A stretch of 64,000 bases of DNA from Rhodococcus sp. SMB37 (GCF_004345605.1 NZ_SLVY01000003.1:391514-455513); one strand, 5' to 3'; positions 25,905-34,857 are shown, numbered from the stretch's first letter. Translations and numbers: made by a program. Notes: generated by a model not told the origin, from the sequence alone.

Positions 25905-27848
25905 ATGCAGTCATTCGAGCTCAATCGGCACGGCAAGATCGTCTTTCCTTCGAACTTCTTTCCCGACCTCGATTTCTCAGCGTTCACCAGCGTCGAGCAC
26001 CTCGACTCGGTGATCCGCCGCGATTTCGACACGAAGGCACCCTCGGTCTCGGAAATCCTCTCGCGTAGCGCTCAGGGAGTCTACAGATCCAAGTTCGAGC
26101 TCATGCGCGACATGGCTCTGAGTGGGTTCTGGGCCAATCGGTTTGCGCTCACCATGTTCGACAAGACGCCGACGCGGTGGGCCGATGTCCCCCGTAACCG
26201 CGACGATATCTACATGCCGACTCTCACGCCGTGGCCCGAAGCAGCCGAGCGCATGGCTTCCGTCCAGGCCGCGTTCCGTGAACTGCCTGCCGCATGGAAC
26301 GACTCCGCCGAAGATCTCATCTTCGCCCGTCTGTTCAACGTGTTCGGTGCCCGCCGGCACATCGCCGGGTCGTTGCCCACCGTCAAGCCGACGGTCGAGC
26401 AACTGCTCGCCGACCCGTCCAACATGACGCTCCGGATCGGCAACCACGATCCGAACTTCCCGACCTACACGTACGACGAGATCCTCGACAGCAGCGAGGA
26501 CGTCGCCGAACTGGAGGCCCTCGGCCGGTGGTCGATGGTGCTGCACAACCAGCACCCGTACAACCGCAACGACCTGCAGGTCGTCAAGGTCTCGGAGCTG
26601 AAGGACGACGATTACGTGGTTGTCTTCCAGCCGCGCGACCGTGAAGTCCAGCGCTTCATCACCCGTGCCACGTCCGGCAAGACGCGCAAGGGTGTGGGTT
26701 ATACGCGCCCGACTCCTGTACCTCCGTCGAAGCCCTACCCGGCCATCGACGTCAGCAGGGAGTTCACACTTCGGCCGCGCATCGACGCGATCGCGGTCGC
26801 GCACGGCGACACTGTCTGCACGAACGAGGACCTCATCCGGAACACGGCGTACAACTGGTCGCCGATGACCGCTGAGTCCATCGCCGAGAAAACCGGAATC
26901 GAACAGCGCCGCTACACTTCCGGCACGTTCGAGGATCTCGCATTGTCGGCAGCGAAACAGGCCGTCGAGCATGCGAAGGTCGGTCCCGAGGACATCGGCG
27001 CGGTCATCGTGTGCACGTGCACGAGCGGACGGTTGATCCCGTCGCTCGCCACATGGATCTCCGGTGAGCTCGGAATTGCGCAGAGCCACGCGTCGTTCGA
27101 TCTGATAGCTGCGTGCGCGGGCATGCCCTACGGCCTGGCCGAGGCAACGCGGATCATGCAACAGGTCAAGCGACCGGTACTGGTGGTGTGCGTCGAGAAG
27201 TTCTCCGACAAGATCGGCAATGTGCGCCCCTCTCGGATGATCTTCGGTGACGGCGCAGCGGCGATCGTCGTCTCGCCCGCGGACGAGGGCGCCGACTCCG
27301 ACATCGAGTACTTCAACAGCTATGCGAGTGGGCCTACGAGCGAGGTCAACTCGATCATCTGGCCCAACCCGGACTTCGACAACTCCATCACCGTCTACGG
27401 TCCCGAGGTCAAGTCGCTCGCCGGTCGCTACCTCGCGCAGATGCTCGACGAGATCAAGGAACTGCCCGCACCGGCCGGTAAGGACGGGTCGCTGCTCGAC
27501 AACATCGACCTGATCGTGCCGCACCAGGCGAACAAGACGATGATCATCGAGCTCGCCGCGAACGCCGGACTGTCGGCAGATCGCCTGTATTTCAACATCG
27601 AGCAGGTCGGCAACGCGTCTTCGGCGAGCATCCCGCTCGCGATCCACGACGCCGTCCGCGACGGTGTCATCGACAAGCCGATGCGCATCTTCGCACCCGG
27701 ATTCGGTGCCGGCGCAGTCGCGGGGTACACCGTCATGCACATCGATCCGCAGGTGGTCGTGCCGTTCCGTCACGCGGAGGAGCACGCTGAGATCGATCCC
27801 ACGCATGGGGAGCCGTCACCGTCCGATGTGGAGCTCGCGTTCCGCTAG
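25905..27848 (+). CDS. Ketoacyl synthase III (FabH-like) fused to an unknown N-terminal domain
   Basis: A 647-residue protein. The C-terminal half (from about residue 300) is a KAS III: DLIAACAGMPYG places the nucleophile at Cys404, IVPHQANKTM gives His540, EQVGNASSASIPLA gives Asn570, and RMIFGDGAAAIVV and FGAGAVAGYTV are also present. The three catalytic residues are intact. The first 300 residues are not part of FabH, which is usually about 330 residues long in total. They contain aromatic and charged stretches (ALSGFWANRFALTMF, NVFGARRHIAGS, NHDPNFPTYTYDEILD, WSMVLHNQHPYNRNDLQVV) that I cannot assign. A role in making a dedicated lipid or polyketide starter with the SDR upstream is plausible. 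The start at 25905 is the first ATG after the SDR. Confidence 0.88.
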   Translation: MQSFELNRHGKIVFPSNFFPDLDFSAFTSVEHLDSVIRRDFDTKAPSVSEILSRSAQGVYRSKFELMRDMALSGFWANRFALTMFDKTPTRWADVPRNRDDIYMPTLTPWPEAAERMASVQAAFRELPAAWNDSAEDLIFARLFNVFGARRHIAGSLPTVKPTVEQLLADPSNMTLRIGNHDPNFPTYTYDEILDSSEDVAELEALGRWSMVLHNQHPYNRNDLQVVKVSELKDDDYVVVFQPRDREVQRFITRATSGKTRKGVGYTRPTPVPPSKPYPAIDVSREFTLRPRIDAIAVAHGDTVCTNEDLIRNTAYNWSPMTAESIAEKTGIEQRRYTSGTFEDLALSAAKQAVEHAKVGPEDIGAVIVCTCTSGRLIPSLATWISGELGIAQSHASFDLIAACAGMPYGLAEATRIMQQVKRPVLVVCVEKFSDKIGNVRPSRMIFGDGAAAIVVSPADEGADSDIEYFNSYASGPTSEVNSIIWPNPDFDNSITVYGPEVKSLAGRYLAQMLDEIKELPAPAGKDGSLLDNIDLIVPHQANKTMIIELAANAGLSADRLYFNIEQVGNASSASIPLAIHDAVRDGVIDKPMRIFAPGFGAGAVAGYTVMHIDPQVVVPFRHAEEHAEIDPTHGEPSPSDVELAFR

Positions 27849-27866
27849 TAGACCATTTTGTGCCGA

Positions 27867-27904
27867 TCGTCCCGTTCGCAACGTTTTCTGCGGACGGGAC
27901 GATA
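27867..27904. terminator. Hairpin, probable terminator after the ketoacyl synthase gene
   Basis: ATCGTCCCGT (27867-27876) pairs perfectly with ACGGGACGAT (27895-27904). Three further pairs (CGC/GCG) lie inside, beyond a mismatch. It sits 19 bp after the stop at 27848 and before the next start at 27962. There is no T-run, as is common in actinobacteria. Confidence 0.65.
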
Positions 27905-27961
27905 CCCATTTCGAGGTCGCATTTCCCGGATGACCTCGACATGATTCGAAAGGCATACCCA

Positions 27962-28363
27962 ATGAAAATTCGGCGTCTGACTGCCGCAACTCTGAGCTTC
28001 CTGGCCCTGACGGTCGTTGCTCCCGCTTCTGCGAACGCGTTCACCCTGGTCGATCTCCTCCCCAAGGGCGTAGCCGATCTGATTCCGAGCGGATCGTGGA
28101 ACCCGTTCGCGCCCCCGCCGCTTCCGGCGCCCGAAGCGCCGCAGCCGCAGCCGCAGGACCTTCCACCGGCACCGGCACCGGCACCGGCACCGCAGCAGTC
28201 TGCCCCCGCACCTGCACCGCGTTCGGCGCCGAGCGGCGGATTCAAGAACTGCACCGAAGCGTGGAATGCCGGGGCAGCACCTGTCTACCGCGACGATCCG
28301 GGATACGCACCGCGCCTCGACCGCGACAGCGACGGCATCGGCTGCGAGAACGATCCGCGCTGA
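27962..28363 (+). CDS. Secreted excalibur-domain protein
   Basis: A 133-residue protein from ATG 27962 with GAAAGG upstream; the frame also has an ATG at 27941. The signal peptide MKIRRLTAATLSFLALTVVA ends near ASANA. A Pro/Ala linker follows (residues 50-95, PAPAPAPAP-like). The C-terminal excalibur calcium-binding domain is recognised by FKNCTEAWNAG, then RDDPGYAPRLDRDSDGIGCE, with the DxDxDGxxCE loop and two conserved Cys. These domains occur on exported surface proteins of actinobacteria and firmicutes. Independent of its neighbours, with terminators on both sides. Confidence 0.93.
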   Translation: MKIRRLTAATLSFLALTVVAPASANAFTLVDLLPKGVADLIPSGSWNPFAPPPLPAPEAPQPQPQDLPPAPAPAPAPQQSAPAPAPRSAPSGGFKNCTEAWNAGAAPVYRDDPGYAPRLDRDSDGIGCENDPR

Positions 28364-28374
28364 TCCTGATACAG

Positions 28375-28414
28375 GTAGAGGCTCTTCCGTCCGATCCGAC
28401 GGAAGAGCCTCTAC
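28375..28414. terminator. Bidirectional intrinsic terminator
   Basis: A perfect 17-bp stem (28375-28391 with 28398-28414; arm GTAGAGGCTCTTCCGTC) and a 6-nt loop, between the convergent stops at 28363 and 28427. Confidence 0.93.
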
Positions 28415-28426
28415 ATAGTTGTGATG

Positions 28427-29140
28427 TCAGAGCCAACTCGGGGGTGTCAGCTCTCCCCCTTCGACTCCGACGGCGCCACGGCCGGCAGCCCAGCGCACGA
28501 CAGCGGGAAGTGAGCCCTGCACCTTGTGGGTGATCTCGGAATCCTCCTGCACCACGACCGGGGTGCTGCCGTCGACCTCGATCGCAATACCCGCACCGAG
28601 ATCTTTCTTGCGCCACATTCCGACGATGTCGTCGAGCAGAGACTCGAGGACGACCGTCGGGAAGTCGCTGAAACGTCCGCCGTCGTCGAGGTCGACTGCG
28701 TGGATCCACACCTCGCGGGTGCGCATCCACGCAGTCTCCTCCGCGGGAACAAGTCTGCCCTGTGCAGTACGCACCTGCGCCTGCCATGCCGACTCCGGCA
28801 GGTTCCGCCACTTCTCGTCGAGCCGTGCGACGGTGTGGGCGAACAGGTTCCGGAGCGCTGCGGGACTCAGCGTGGCTCCCTCTGCGATCTCCTGGCCACG
28901 CTGCTCGGTCGATGAGTACATCGGGGTCTCGACACCTGTTGCAGCCCAATCCAGAAGCCGGCACAGGGCCGCGGCGTTGTACCCGATATGTGCGACGAGG
29001 TGCCGTCGGGTCCACCCGTCGAGCAGGGTCGGTCCGTCGAGTTCGTCATCGGTCAGCTCCGCTAGCCGCTGCGACAGATATGCCGTGCCGCGCCGGGCGA
29101 TCAGCAGACGCTCGGAGAGTTCGAGATCGTTGAATCCCAC
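28427..29140 (-). CDS. Mycothiol-dependent maleylpyruvate isomerase
   Basis: A 237-residue member of the DinB-like MDMPI family. It converts maleylpyruvate to fumarylpyruvate in the gentisate pathway, using mycothiol as cofactor. The metal site is visible as His51 (HLVAHIGYN), Glu143 and His147 (TREVWIHAVDL), matching the His-Glu-His ligands known for the Corynebacterium glutamicum enzyme. The N-terminal four-helix bundle (residues 1-150) is followed by a smaller C-terminal domain. It is the third gene of the gentisate operon, 12 bp after the hydrolase gene, and ends at a strong terminator. Mycothiol dependence itself points to an actinobacterial host. Confidence 0.95.
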   Translation of the reverse strand: MGFNDLELSERLLIARRGTAYLSQRLAELTDDELDGPTLLDGWTRRHLVAHIGYNAAALCRLLDWAATGVETPMYSSTEQRGQEIAEGATLSPAALRNLFAHTVARLDEKWRNLPESAWQAQVRTAQGRLVPAEETAWMRTREVWIHAVDLDDGGRFSDFPTVVLESLLDDIVGMWRKKDLGAGIAIEVDGSTPVVVQEDSEITHKVQGSLPAVVRWAAGRGAVGVEGGELTPPSWL

Positions 29141-29152
29141 GTCCGGGTTCTC

Positions 29153-29974
29153 CTATTTGATGATCGTCTTGTTCTTGACGGTGCCGAGGCCTTCGATGGT
29201 GACCTCGACAGTCTCGCCGTTCTGGATGTACCGCGCGGGCTTGCGGGCGTGGCCGACGCCGCCGGTGGTGCCGGTGATGATGACGTCGCCGGGCTGCAGG
29301 GTGACGATGTGCGAGATGTAGTCGACGAGCTTGGCAGGGGTGAACACCAGGTCCTGAGTGTTCGAGGACTGCATGATTTCACCTTCGAGAACGGTCTCGA
29401 TCTTGGTGCCGAGCGTGTAGTCGGTGTCGAGGAACGGTCCGAAGCCGCTGGTCTTCTCGAAGGTCTTGCCCTGGTCCCACTGCAGCGTGCGGTACTGGTA
29501 GTCGCGCATCGTGTAGTCGTTGATCACCGAGTAGCCGGCGATGTAGTCGGCGGCGTCGTTCTCGGTCACCTGGTAGGCCTGCTTGCCGATGACGACAGCC
29601 AGCTCCGCTTCCCAGTCGAGCTGCGCACCGGCGTACTCGGGCACGATCACGTCGTCGTAAGGTCCGGTGAGCGCTTCCTTGAACTTCGAGAACAGGGTCG
29701 GGAACTCGGGCAGGTCGCGACCCATCTCCTTGATGTGCGTCGCGTAGTTCAGACCGACGCAGACGATCTTGCCGGGGCTCGGCACCACGGGTGCGTAGTC
29801 GGCGTTCGTGAGGTCGACGATCTTGCCCGAAGCCTTATCGGCGATGGTCTTCCAGTCGGCGTTACCGAGCAGCGCGGACAGGTCGGCGTAACCATCGATC
29901 ACGGTTGCGGCCGAGTCGCTGTCGACCCTCACTGCTGCGGTGGTGCCATCGAGGCGGAGAGTGGCGAGTCGCAT
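29153..29974 (-). CDS. Fumarylpyruvate hydrolase (FAH family)
   Basis: A 273-residue enzyme from ATG 29974 of the fumarylacetoacetate hydrolase family. It cleaves fumarylpyruvate to fumarate and pyruvate, the last step of gentisate breakdown. Family motifs: KIVCVGLNYATHIKEMG, FSKFKEALTGPYDDVIVPE, then LDWEAELAVVIGK with the metal-binding Glu residues, GYSVINDYTMRD, and PGDVIITGTTGGVGHARKP near the C-terminus. It lies between the gentisate dioxygenase gene (5 bp gap) and the isomerase gene (12 bp gap), so assignment to fumarylpyruvate rather than fumarylacetoacetate is well supported by context. Confidence 0.93.
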   Translation of the reverse strand: MRLATLRLDGTTAAVRVDSDSAATVIDGYADLSALLGNADWKTIADKASGKIVDLTNADYAPVVPSPGKIVCVGLNYATHIKEMGRDLPEFPTLFSKFKEALTGPYDDVIVPEYAGAQLDWEAELAVVIGKQAYQVTENDAADYIAGYSVINDYTMRDYQYRTLQWDQGKTFEKTSGFGPFLDTDYTLGTKIETVLEGEIMQSSNTQDLVFTPAKLVDYISHIVTLQPGDVIITGTTGGVGHARKPARYIQNGETVEVTIEGLGTVKNKTIIK

Positions 29975-29979
29975 GAGTT

Positions 29980-31050
29980 TCAGGCTCCTTCGGAGATGAT
30001 GGTGCGGTTGAAGTGAAGTCGTTCCACGATCGGCGCATCCGAGAACGCGAACAGGTCGACGCCGTTGTCGGTCTCGAGCGACCATTCCGTCCAGGACGGC
30101 ACCACGATCATGTCGCCCTTGACGACGTCGTGGCTCTGATCGCCGAGATGGAAGCGGCCTTCGCCGTCGAAGACCTGGAACACCACGGAGCCGACGTCAC
30201 GGCGTTCACGGGTGTGGGCCCCGGCCCGGAGACGGTGGAACTCGGCACGGATCGTCGGCATGACGTCGCCGCCGGTGGTCGGGTTGGTGTAGCGGACCGC
30301 GGCGTGGCCCGGCTCCGGGGTCGCGGCGTAACCCTCGTCCTCGAGTGCGAGCTGTTCATCGAGAGCGCGGTCGGTGTGGACCCAGCGGTAGCACGCGATC
30401 GGCGAGCTGGTCTTGCGGTCCAGTCCGACGAGCGGACGCAGACCGGGATGCACCCAGAGCCGCTCGGAGCGCGAAAGATCGGGGGTGCTCTCGTCGGTCA
30501 CGCCGTCGGATCCGAATTCGAAGAATCCGGTGTCGGTGTAGTGCACGAACGGAATGTCGAGTCCGTCGATCCACGCCATCGGCCGATCGGTCTCGTTGTG
30601 GTGGCCGTGGAAGTTCCACCCGGGCGTGAGCAGGAAGTCGCCGCGACGCATCGCGACCGGGTCGCCGTTGACCACGGTCCACACGCCCTCGCCTTCCACG
30701 ACGAAACGGAAGGCGTTCTGGGAGTGACGGTGCTCGGGGGCCGTCTCCTTCGGACCGAGGTACTGGATCGCCGCCCACAGGGTGGGAGTGACGTACGGGA
30801 CGCCACCGAGTCCGGGGTTGGCCAGCGCGATCGCGCGGCGCTCGCCACCGCGGCCGACCGGTACGAGATCACCGGCGCGCTGCGCGAGCGGGTACAGCGT
30901 CGACCACTTCCACACGAACGGCACCGCCTTGGACGTCGGAGCCATCGGCATGAGGTCGCCGAGCTGCGTCCACAGAGGGTTCAGGTTCTCGGTGGCGAAG
31001 TCGTCGTAGAGCTTCCGGAGCTCGGGGTCCATGGGTTCGGTGGCGGTCAT
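29980..31050 (-). CDS. Gentisate 1,2-dioxygenase
   Basis: A 356-residue bicupin from ATG 31050. It opens the ring of gentisate with Fe(II) and O2 to give maleylpyruvate. The N-terminal cupin carries the iron site: APEHRHSQNAFRFVVEGEG with the HxH pair and, further on, WNFHGHHNETDRP with the third His. The C-terminal cupin (from about residue 260, RAGAHTRERRDVGSVVFQVFDGEG) is degenerate in metal ligands, as usual. Length agrees with known gentisate dioxygenases. It is the first gene of the operon dioxygenase-hydrolase-isomerase. It is preceded by the IclR gene on the same strand, 57 bp upstream; that gap contains ATGTCCGG twice. Confidence 0.96.
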   Translation of the reverse strand: MTATEPMDPELRKLYDDFATENLNPLWTQLGDLMPMAPTSKAVPFVWKWSTLYPLAQRAGDLVPVGRGGERRAIALANPGLGGVPYVTPTLWAAIQYLGPKETAPEHRHSQNAFRFVVEGEGVWTVVNGDPVAMRRGDFLLTPGWNFHGHHNETDRPMAWIDGLDIPFVHYTDTGFFEFGSDGVTDESTPDLSRSERLWVHPGLRPLVGLDRKTSSPIACYRWVHTDRALDEQLALEDEGYAATPEPGHAAVRYTNPTTGGDVMPTIRAEFHRLRAGAHTRERRDVGSVVFQVFDGEGRFHLGDQSHDVVKGDMIVVPSWTEWSLETDNGVDLFAFSDAPIVERLHFNRTIISEGA

Positions 31051-31107
31051 TGGTCTCCTCGTCAAACGCGCAGCACATGTCCGGCTTGCCGTCCAACGTA
31101 TGTCCGG

Positions 31108-31980
31108 TCACTCGTCGAGCGATACGGTTTTCTTTTCTGCAGAACTCTTGAGGAGCGACGGTTCGATGCTCGCGACGTCCACCTGTATGCCGCGGACGGC
31201 AGCGTGCATCTGGTTGACCAACTGCCCGCGTAGATGCGCCCGGTAGCGGGTGACAGGCACCGCGGCGGTGAGCGCCGCAATCGCGCTACCCCTGCCGTTG
31301 CGAATCGCCACACCGAGTGCAGCGACTCCTTCCTCGGTGTGCTCGACGTTGACCGCGAACCCCACCTTCCGCGCAGCCTCCAGCTCGTGGACGAACACCT
31401 CGAACTCCCCCACCGCCATCCTCCGATCGGTGTCGTACGCCGGCGAAGACCCCTGATCGATTCGGGGCTCGTCGGCCGGACGCAGGTACAACTGCTCCAG
31501 AACCGCGCGCGGCTGCTCTGCCAGGAGGATGCGCCCACCCGCTGTGAGCTCGGCCGGAAGAACCTGACCTTGCCGATCGCCCACACGCAGGATCGATTCG
31601 GTCTCCGCGGTCCACAGGAATCGCGCTTGCGACCCGATCCTGATGACGAGGTTGATCGTCTCCCCTGCCAGTGCGGCGAGCGCCTCCATGTGTGGCCGTG
31701 ACAGTTCGGTGAGTTCGCGGGTCCAGCCCTGCCGCGCCGGCCCCACTCCCATCGCCGGCCCTGGGTGGTAGATCCGCTTCTCGTCCTGCACTGCGAACCC
31801 GCGGTAGACCAGCATGGCGAGCAGTCGATGTGCGGTCGACGGTGCGGTCCCGAGCTCTTCCGCAGCTTCCTTCAATCGCAGCGCACCCACATCACGCAGC
31901 ATCTGGAGTAGGCGAAGCGCATTGTCGACCGACTCCAGGGCATAGGTAGGCCGCTCGATCCTGCCTGGCTTCTTCTGCAT
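31108..31980 (-). CDS. IclR-family regulator of the 3-hydroxybenzoate/gentisate genes
   Basis: A 290-residue IclR protein. The N-terminal winged helix-turn-helix is at residues 10-75 (ALRLKEAAEELGTAPSTAHRLLAML). The C-terminal effector domain includes LPAELTAGGRILLA and GFAVNVEHTEEGVAALGVAIRNG. Lying between the dioxygenase operon (same strand) and the divergent transporter/hydroxylase operon, it very likely controls both in response to an aromatic acid such as 3-hydroxybenzoate or gentisate. A palindrome covers its own start codon, suggesting autoregulation. The ATG at 31980 gives the usual short tail before the HTH. Confidence 0.93.
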   Translation of the reverse strand: MQKKPGRIERPTYALESVDNALRLLQMLRDVGALRLKEAAEELGTAPSTAHRLLAMLVYRGFAVQDEKRIYHPGPAMGVGPARQGWTRELTELSRPHMEALAALAGETINLVIRIGSQARFLWTAETESILRVGDRQGQVLPAELTAGGRILLAEQPRAVLEQLYLRPADEPRIDQGSSPAYDTDRRMAVGEFEVFVHELEAARKVGFAVNVEHTEEGVAALGVAIRNGRGSAIAALTAAVPVTRYRAHLRGQLVNQMHAAVRGIQVDVASIEPSLLKSSAEKKTVSLDE

Positions 31981-31987
31981 AGCAGAA
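31973..31987. promoter_or_regulatory. TTCTGC-ata-GCAGAA palindrome, candidate IclR operator
   Basis: A 15-bp palindrome with perfect 6-bp arms that spans the IclR start codon in the 48-bp gap between the IclR gene and the divergent transporter gene. A spacerless version (TTCTGCAGAA) is found at 31135-31144, within the 3' end of the IclR gene, ahead of the gentisate dioxygenase operon. The shared half-sites suggest one regulator for both operons. Confidence 0.5.
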
Positions 31988-32028
31988 CTCTATTGCATGG
32001 CGGTGCTACGCACTCCCAAGGTGGAAAA

Positions 32029-33285
32029 ATGCACAAGCCCAACGGGGTCGTCTCCTCGACAAGTGACGGCCACATCGTCCTCCCGCGCGGCAACGTCATC
32101 GCCGTCATCGTGTGCTGGATGTTCGTCGTCTTCGACGGCTACGACCTCATCGTCTACGGCAACGTCATTTCGAGCCTGCAGGACGAGTGGGGCATCAGCT
32201 CCGCGACGGCGGGCACCCTCGGGAGCCTCGCGTTCGTCGGCATGATGATCGGCGCGGTCCTCGCCGGCCGGCTGTCCGACGCGATCGGACGCAAGCAAGC
32301 GGTCATCGGATGCGTCGTCGTGCTGTCGGTATTCACCGCGCTGTGTGCGATCGCACCCGGACCCGCCGTCTTCGGCATCCTCCGCCTGATCGCCGGAATC
32401 GGCCTCGGCGGACTCGTCCCGACATCCAATGCGCTTGCAGCCGAACTCGTCCCGAACAAGTGGCGCGCAGCCGTCGCGACCATGATGATGTCGGGCGTAC
32501 CGATCGGTGGCAGCATCGCCGCGCTCGTCGGCATCCCCGTCATTCCCCACTGGGGTTGGCGACCGATGTTCCTGTTCGCACTCATCCCCCTCGTCGTACT
32601 CGTGCCGCTTGCCCTCAGGACCCTTCCGAGCACCACGACGAAGGCCGATCAGAAGGCCGGCGCAAGCGGTTTCACAGCACTGCTCGGCTCACAGTTCCGT
32701 CTCATCAGCATCATGTTCGCCGCCGTCACCATCGTCACCCTTCTCGCCTGGTACGGACTCGGCACCTGGCTGCCGAAGCTCATGCAGGGTGAGGGCACCG
32801 ATCTCGGCAGCGCCCTCACCTTCGCACTCGCCTTGAATCTCGGTGCGGTCGCCGGATCGTTCATCACCGCCTGGGGTGGTGTGCGATACGGATCGGTACC
32901 GACCAGTGTCATCGCGGCGGCGATTGCCGGCGTCTCCCTGCTCGCCCTGTTGCTCGATCCTCCGGTCGCCGTCGTCTACCTCATCTTCGTGCTTGCCGGC
33001 GTCGGTACACACGGCACGCAGGCACTCATCATCGCCGCCGTTGCCTCGTACTACCCGGACCACCTCCGTGGTACCGCGCTCGGCTGGGCGCTCGGCGTCG
33101 GGCGTATCGGCGCGGTCGCCGCTCCGCAGGTCGGTGGCTGGCTACTGGCCGCGGGACTCGGCGCCGACTCGAACTTCATCCTGTTCGGTATCAGCGCACT
33201 GGTCTCGTCGCTCCTGCTGACCGTGATCTGGAAGAAGTTCCCCACCAGTCATGACGCGGCTCGCGTCCCGGTCATGGCCCACTGA
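32029..33285 (+). CDS. MFS aromatic acid:H+ symporter
   Basis: A 418-residue major facilitator with 12 predicted membrane helices. MFVVFDGYDLIVYGNVI is the AAHS (aromatic acid:H+ symporter) signature with its charged pair in helix 1, GRLSDAIGRKQ is the loop 2-3 motif, and GIGLGGLVPTSNALAAELVP lies in helix 4-5. It is related to PcaK, BenK and GenK transporters. Position directly upstream of the hydroxylase gene (36 bp) makes 3-hydroxybenzoate, or gentisate, the probable substrate. The start at 32029 gives a normal N-terminus; the frame is open further upstream, but would run into the regulator's promoter. Confidence 0.93.
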   Translation: MHKPNGVVSSTSDGHIVLPRGNVIAVIVCWMFVVFDGYDLIVYGNVISSLQDEWGISSATAGTLGSLAFVGMMIGAVLAGRLSDAIGRKQAVIGCVVVLSVFTALCAIAPGPAVFGILRLIAGIGLGGLVPTSNALAAELVPNKWRAAVATMMMSGVPIGGSIAALVGIPVIPHWGWRPMFLFALIPLVVLVPLALRTLPSTTTKADQKAGASGFTALLGSQFRLISIMFAAVTIVTLLAWYGLGTWLPKLMQGEGTDLGSALTFALALNLGAVAGSFITAWGGVRYGSVPTSVIAAAIAGVSLLALLLDPPVAVVYLIFVLAGVGTHGTQALIIAAVASYYPDHLRGTALGWALGVGRIGAVAAPQVGGWLLAAGLGADSNFILFGISALVSSLLLTVIWKKFPTSHDAARVPVMAH

Positions 33286-33321
33286 TCCGACCTAACCTCG
33301 AAAACGAAGGAGCCTCACCTC

Positions 33322-34518
33322 ATGTCCGATCTGAAGGACGCACGGGTCCTCATAGCCGGCGGCGGCATCGGCGGCGTCGCCAATGCCCTGGCCCTCTCCC
33401 AGAAGGGCGCCCAAGTCACCCTTTTCGAGCGCGCCCCCGAATTCGGCGAGGTCGGCGCCGGCCTTCAGATCGGGCCCCACGGCAGCCGGATCCTCCAGTC
33501 ACTCGGCGTCTACGACGAGGTGATCTCCAAGGGCGTTCTGCCCAAGAACCTCGTCTTCCGCGACGCCGTGACCTCCGAGATCTTGACCAAGGTCAACCTC
33601 GGGCACGACTACCAGCAGCACTACGGTGGCGTGTACTTCGTGGTCCACCGCTCCGACCTGCATTCGGTGCTCGTCGAGGTTGCCCGCAAGGCCGGCGCGG
33701 ATCTTCGCGTCAGTTCGACCGTGCAGGACGTGATCACCGAGGGCGACACCGTGCGCGTCATCCTCGAGGACGGCTCCGAGCATGTCGGCGACGTCGCGCT
33801 CGGAATGGACGGCCTGCACTCGCGCCTGCGACCGAAGCTGCACGACGACAAGCCCGTCGGCTCCGGATACGTCGCGTTCCGCGGCACCTTCCCGATGAAC
33901 GAGGTTCCGCTCGAGGAAGAGATCGAGGACGTCGTCGGCTACATCGGCCCGCGCTGCCACTTCATCCAGTACCCGCTGCGCAACGGCGAGATGCTCAACC
34001 AGGTGGCCGTCTTCCAGTCCCCCGCGTTCCTGCGCGGTGAGGAGAAGTGGGGCAGCCCCGAGGAATTGGCACACGCCTACGACCACTGCCACCACTCGGT
34101 CAAGGAAGCGTTGAAGTATCTGTGGACCGACCGTTGGTGGCCGATGTTCGACCGCAACCCGGTCGACAACTGGGTCGACGGCCGCATGCTCCTGCTCGGC
34201 GATGCCGCACACCCGCCGCTGCAGTACCTGGCGTCGGGCGCAGTCATGGCTCTGGAGGACGCCCGGTGCCTGGCCGACTATGCCTCCGAGGATCTTCGGG
34301 GCGACACGAAGAACTGGCCGAAGATCCTGCGCGACGTCAATGCAGAACGTGCACCGCGCTGCAACCGCATCCTCACGGTCGGCCGAATGTGGGGCGATCT
34401 GTGGCACCTCGACGGGGCGGGTCGCGAAGCGCGGAACGAGTTGTTCCGCATCCGCGACACGTCGAGCTACAAATACACCGACTGGCTGTGGGGCTACAGC
34501 TCCGACCGCACGCACTGA
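33322..34518 (+). CDS. 3-hydroxybenzoate 6-hydroxylase
   Basis: A 398-residue flavoprotein monooxygenase that para-hydroxylates 3-hydroxybenzoate to gentisate with NADH and O2. FAD-binding motifs: [20 protein letters not shown] at residues 9-28, the DG motif [12 protein letters not shown], and [17 protein letters not shown]. His213 ([10 protein letters not shown]) and Gln301 (HPPLQY) fall exactly at the active-site positions described for the Rhodococcus jostii RHA1 enzyme. The C-terminal [17 protein letters not shown] also matches what I recall of that protein. An AAGGAG ribosome binding site lies before the ATG. Together with the dioxygenase, isomerase and hydrolase genes it completes the route to central metabolism. 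Confidence 0.97.
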   Translation: MSDLKDARVLIAGGGIGGVANALALSQKGAQVTLFERAPEFGEVGAGLQIGPHGSRILQSLGVYDEVISKGVLPKNLVFRDAVTSEILTKVNLGHDYQQHYGGVYFVVHRSDLHSVLVEVARKAGADLRVSSTVQDVITEGDTVRVILEDGSEHVGDVALGMDGLHSRLRPKLHDDKPVGSGYVAFRGTFPMNEVPLEEEIEDVVGYIGPRCHFIQYPLRNGEMLNQVAVFQSPAFLRGEEKWGSPEELAHAYDHCHHSVKEALKYLWTDRWWPMFDRNPVDNWVDGRMLLLGDAAHPPLQYLASGAVMALEDARCLADYASEDLRGDTKNWPKILRDVNAERAPRCNRILTVGRMWGDLWHLDGAGREARNELFRIRDTSSYKYTDWLWGYSSDRTH

Positions 34519-34537
34519 GCCCGCGGCTTCTACCGCT

Positions 34538-34594
34538 GATGACCGAATGTCACCCCGAGTCACTTGGACTGACCAAGGGTGACATTCGGTCATC
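34538..34594. terminator. Hairpin terminator, family B repeat copy 1
   Basis: A perfect 17-bp stem (arm GATGACCGAATGTCACC, 34538-34554, with 34578-34594) and an inner CTTGG/CCAAG stem, 19 bp after the hydroxylase stop. Its core is shared with the hairpin at 35548-35602. Confidence 0.8.
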
Positions 34595-34619
34595 AACCGG
34601 TACATCCGACGAATCGAAC

Positions 34620-34778
34620 ATGTTCGGTCCCAATGCATTTCTCTCCCCTGGACGCGAGTCCTACGACGGAATCCACGGCTCGTGGCGCGACCTGCGCAAC
34701 GCACCCTCGCCCGGTGGCACATCGACGATGACGATCGCCGAGCATCTCGTCGACACGGCACTCGAACGGCTCCGCTGA
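34620..34778 (+). CDS. Possible small protein or gene remnant
   Basis: A 52-codon frame (MFGPNAFLSPGRESYDGIHG at the start, ending TMTIAEHLVDTALERLR) in the 339-bp gap between the hydroxylase and the NAD(P)-binding protein. The last 15 residues look like a real amphipathic helix, and the codon usage is GC-rich in third positions. There is no good ribosome binding site and I know no family. It may be the tail of a decayed gene. Otherwise the gap holds only the family B hairpin. Confidence 0.3.
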   Translation: MFGPNAFLSPGRESYDGIHGSWRDLRNAPSPGGTSTMTIAEHLVDTALERLR

Positions 34779-34857
34779 CGCGCTCCGGACACACGGACCC
34801 GTTCAGGCAGGCATGCTGGGAGGCGGCACTGATCCCGAACACCAAGGAGCACCCGAC

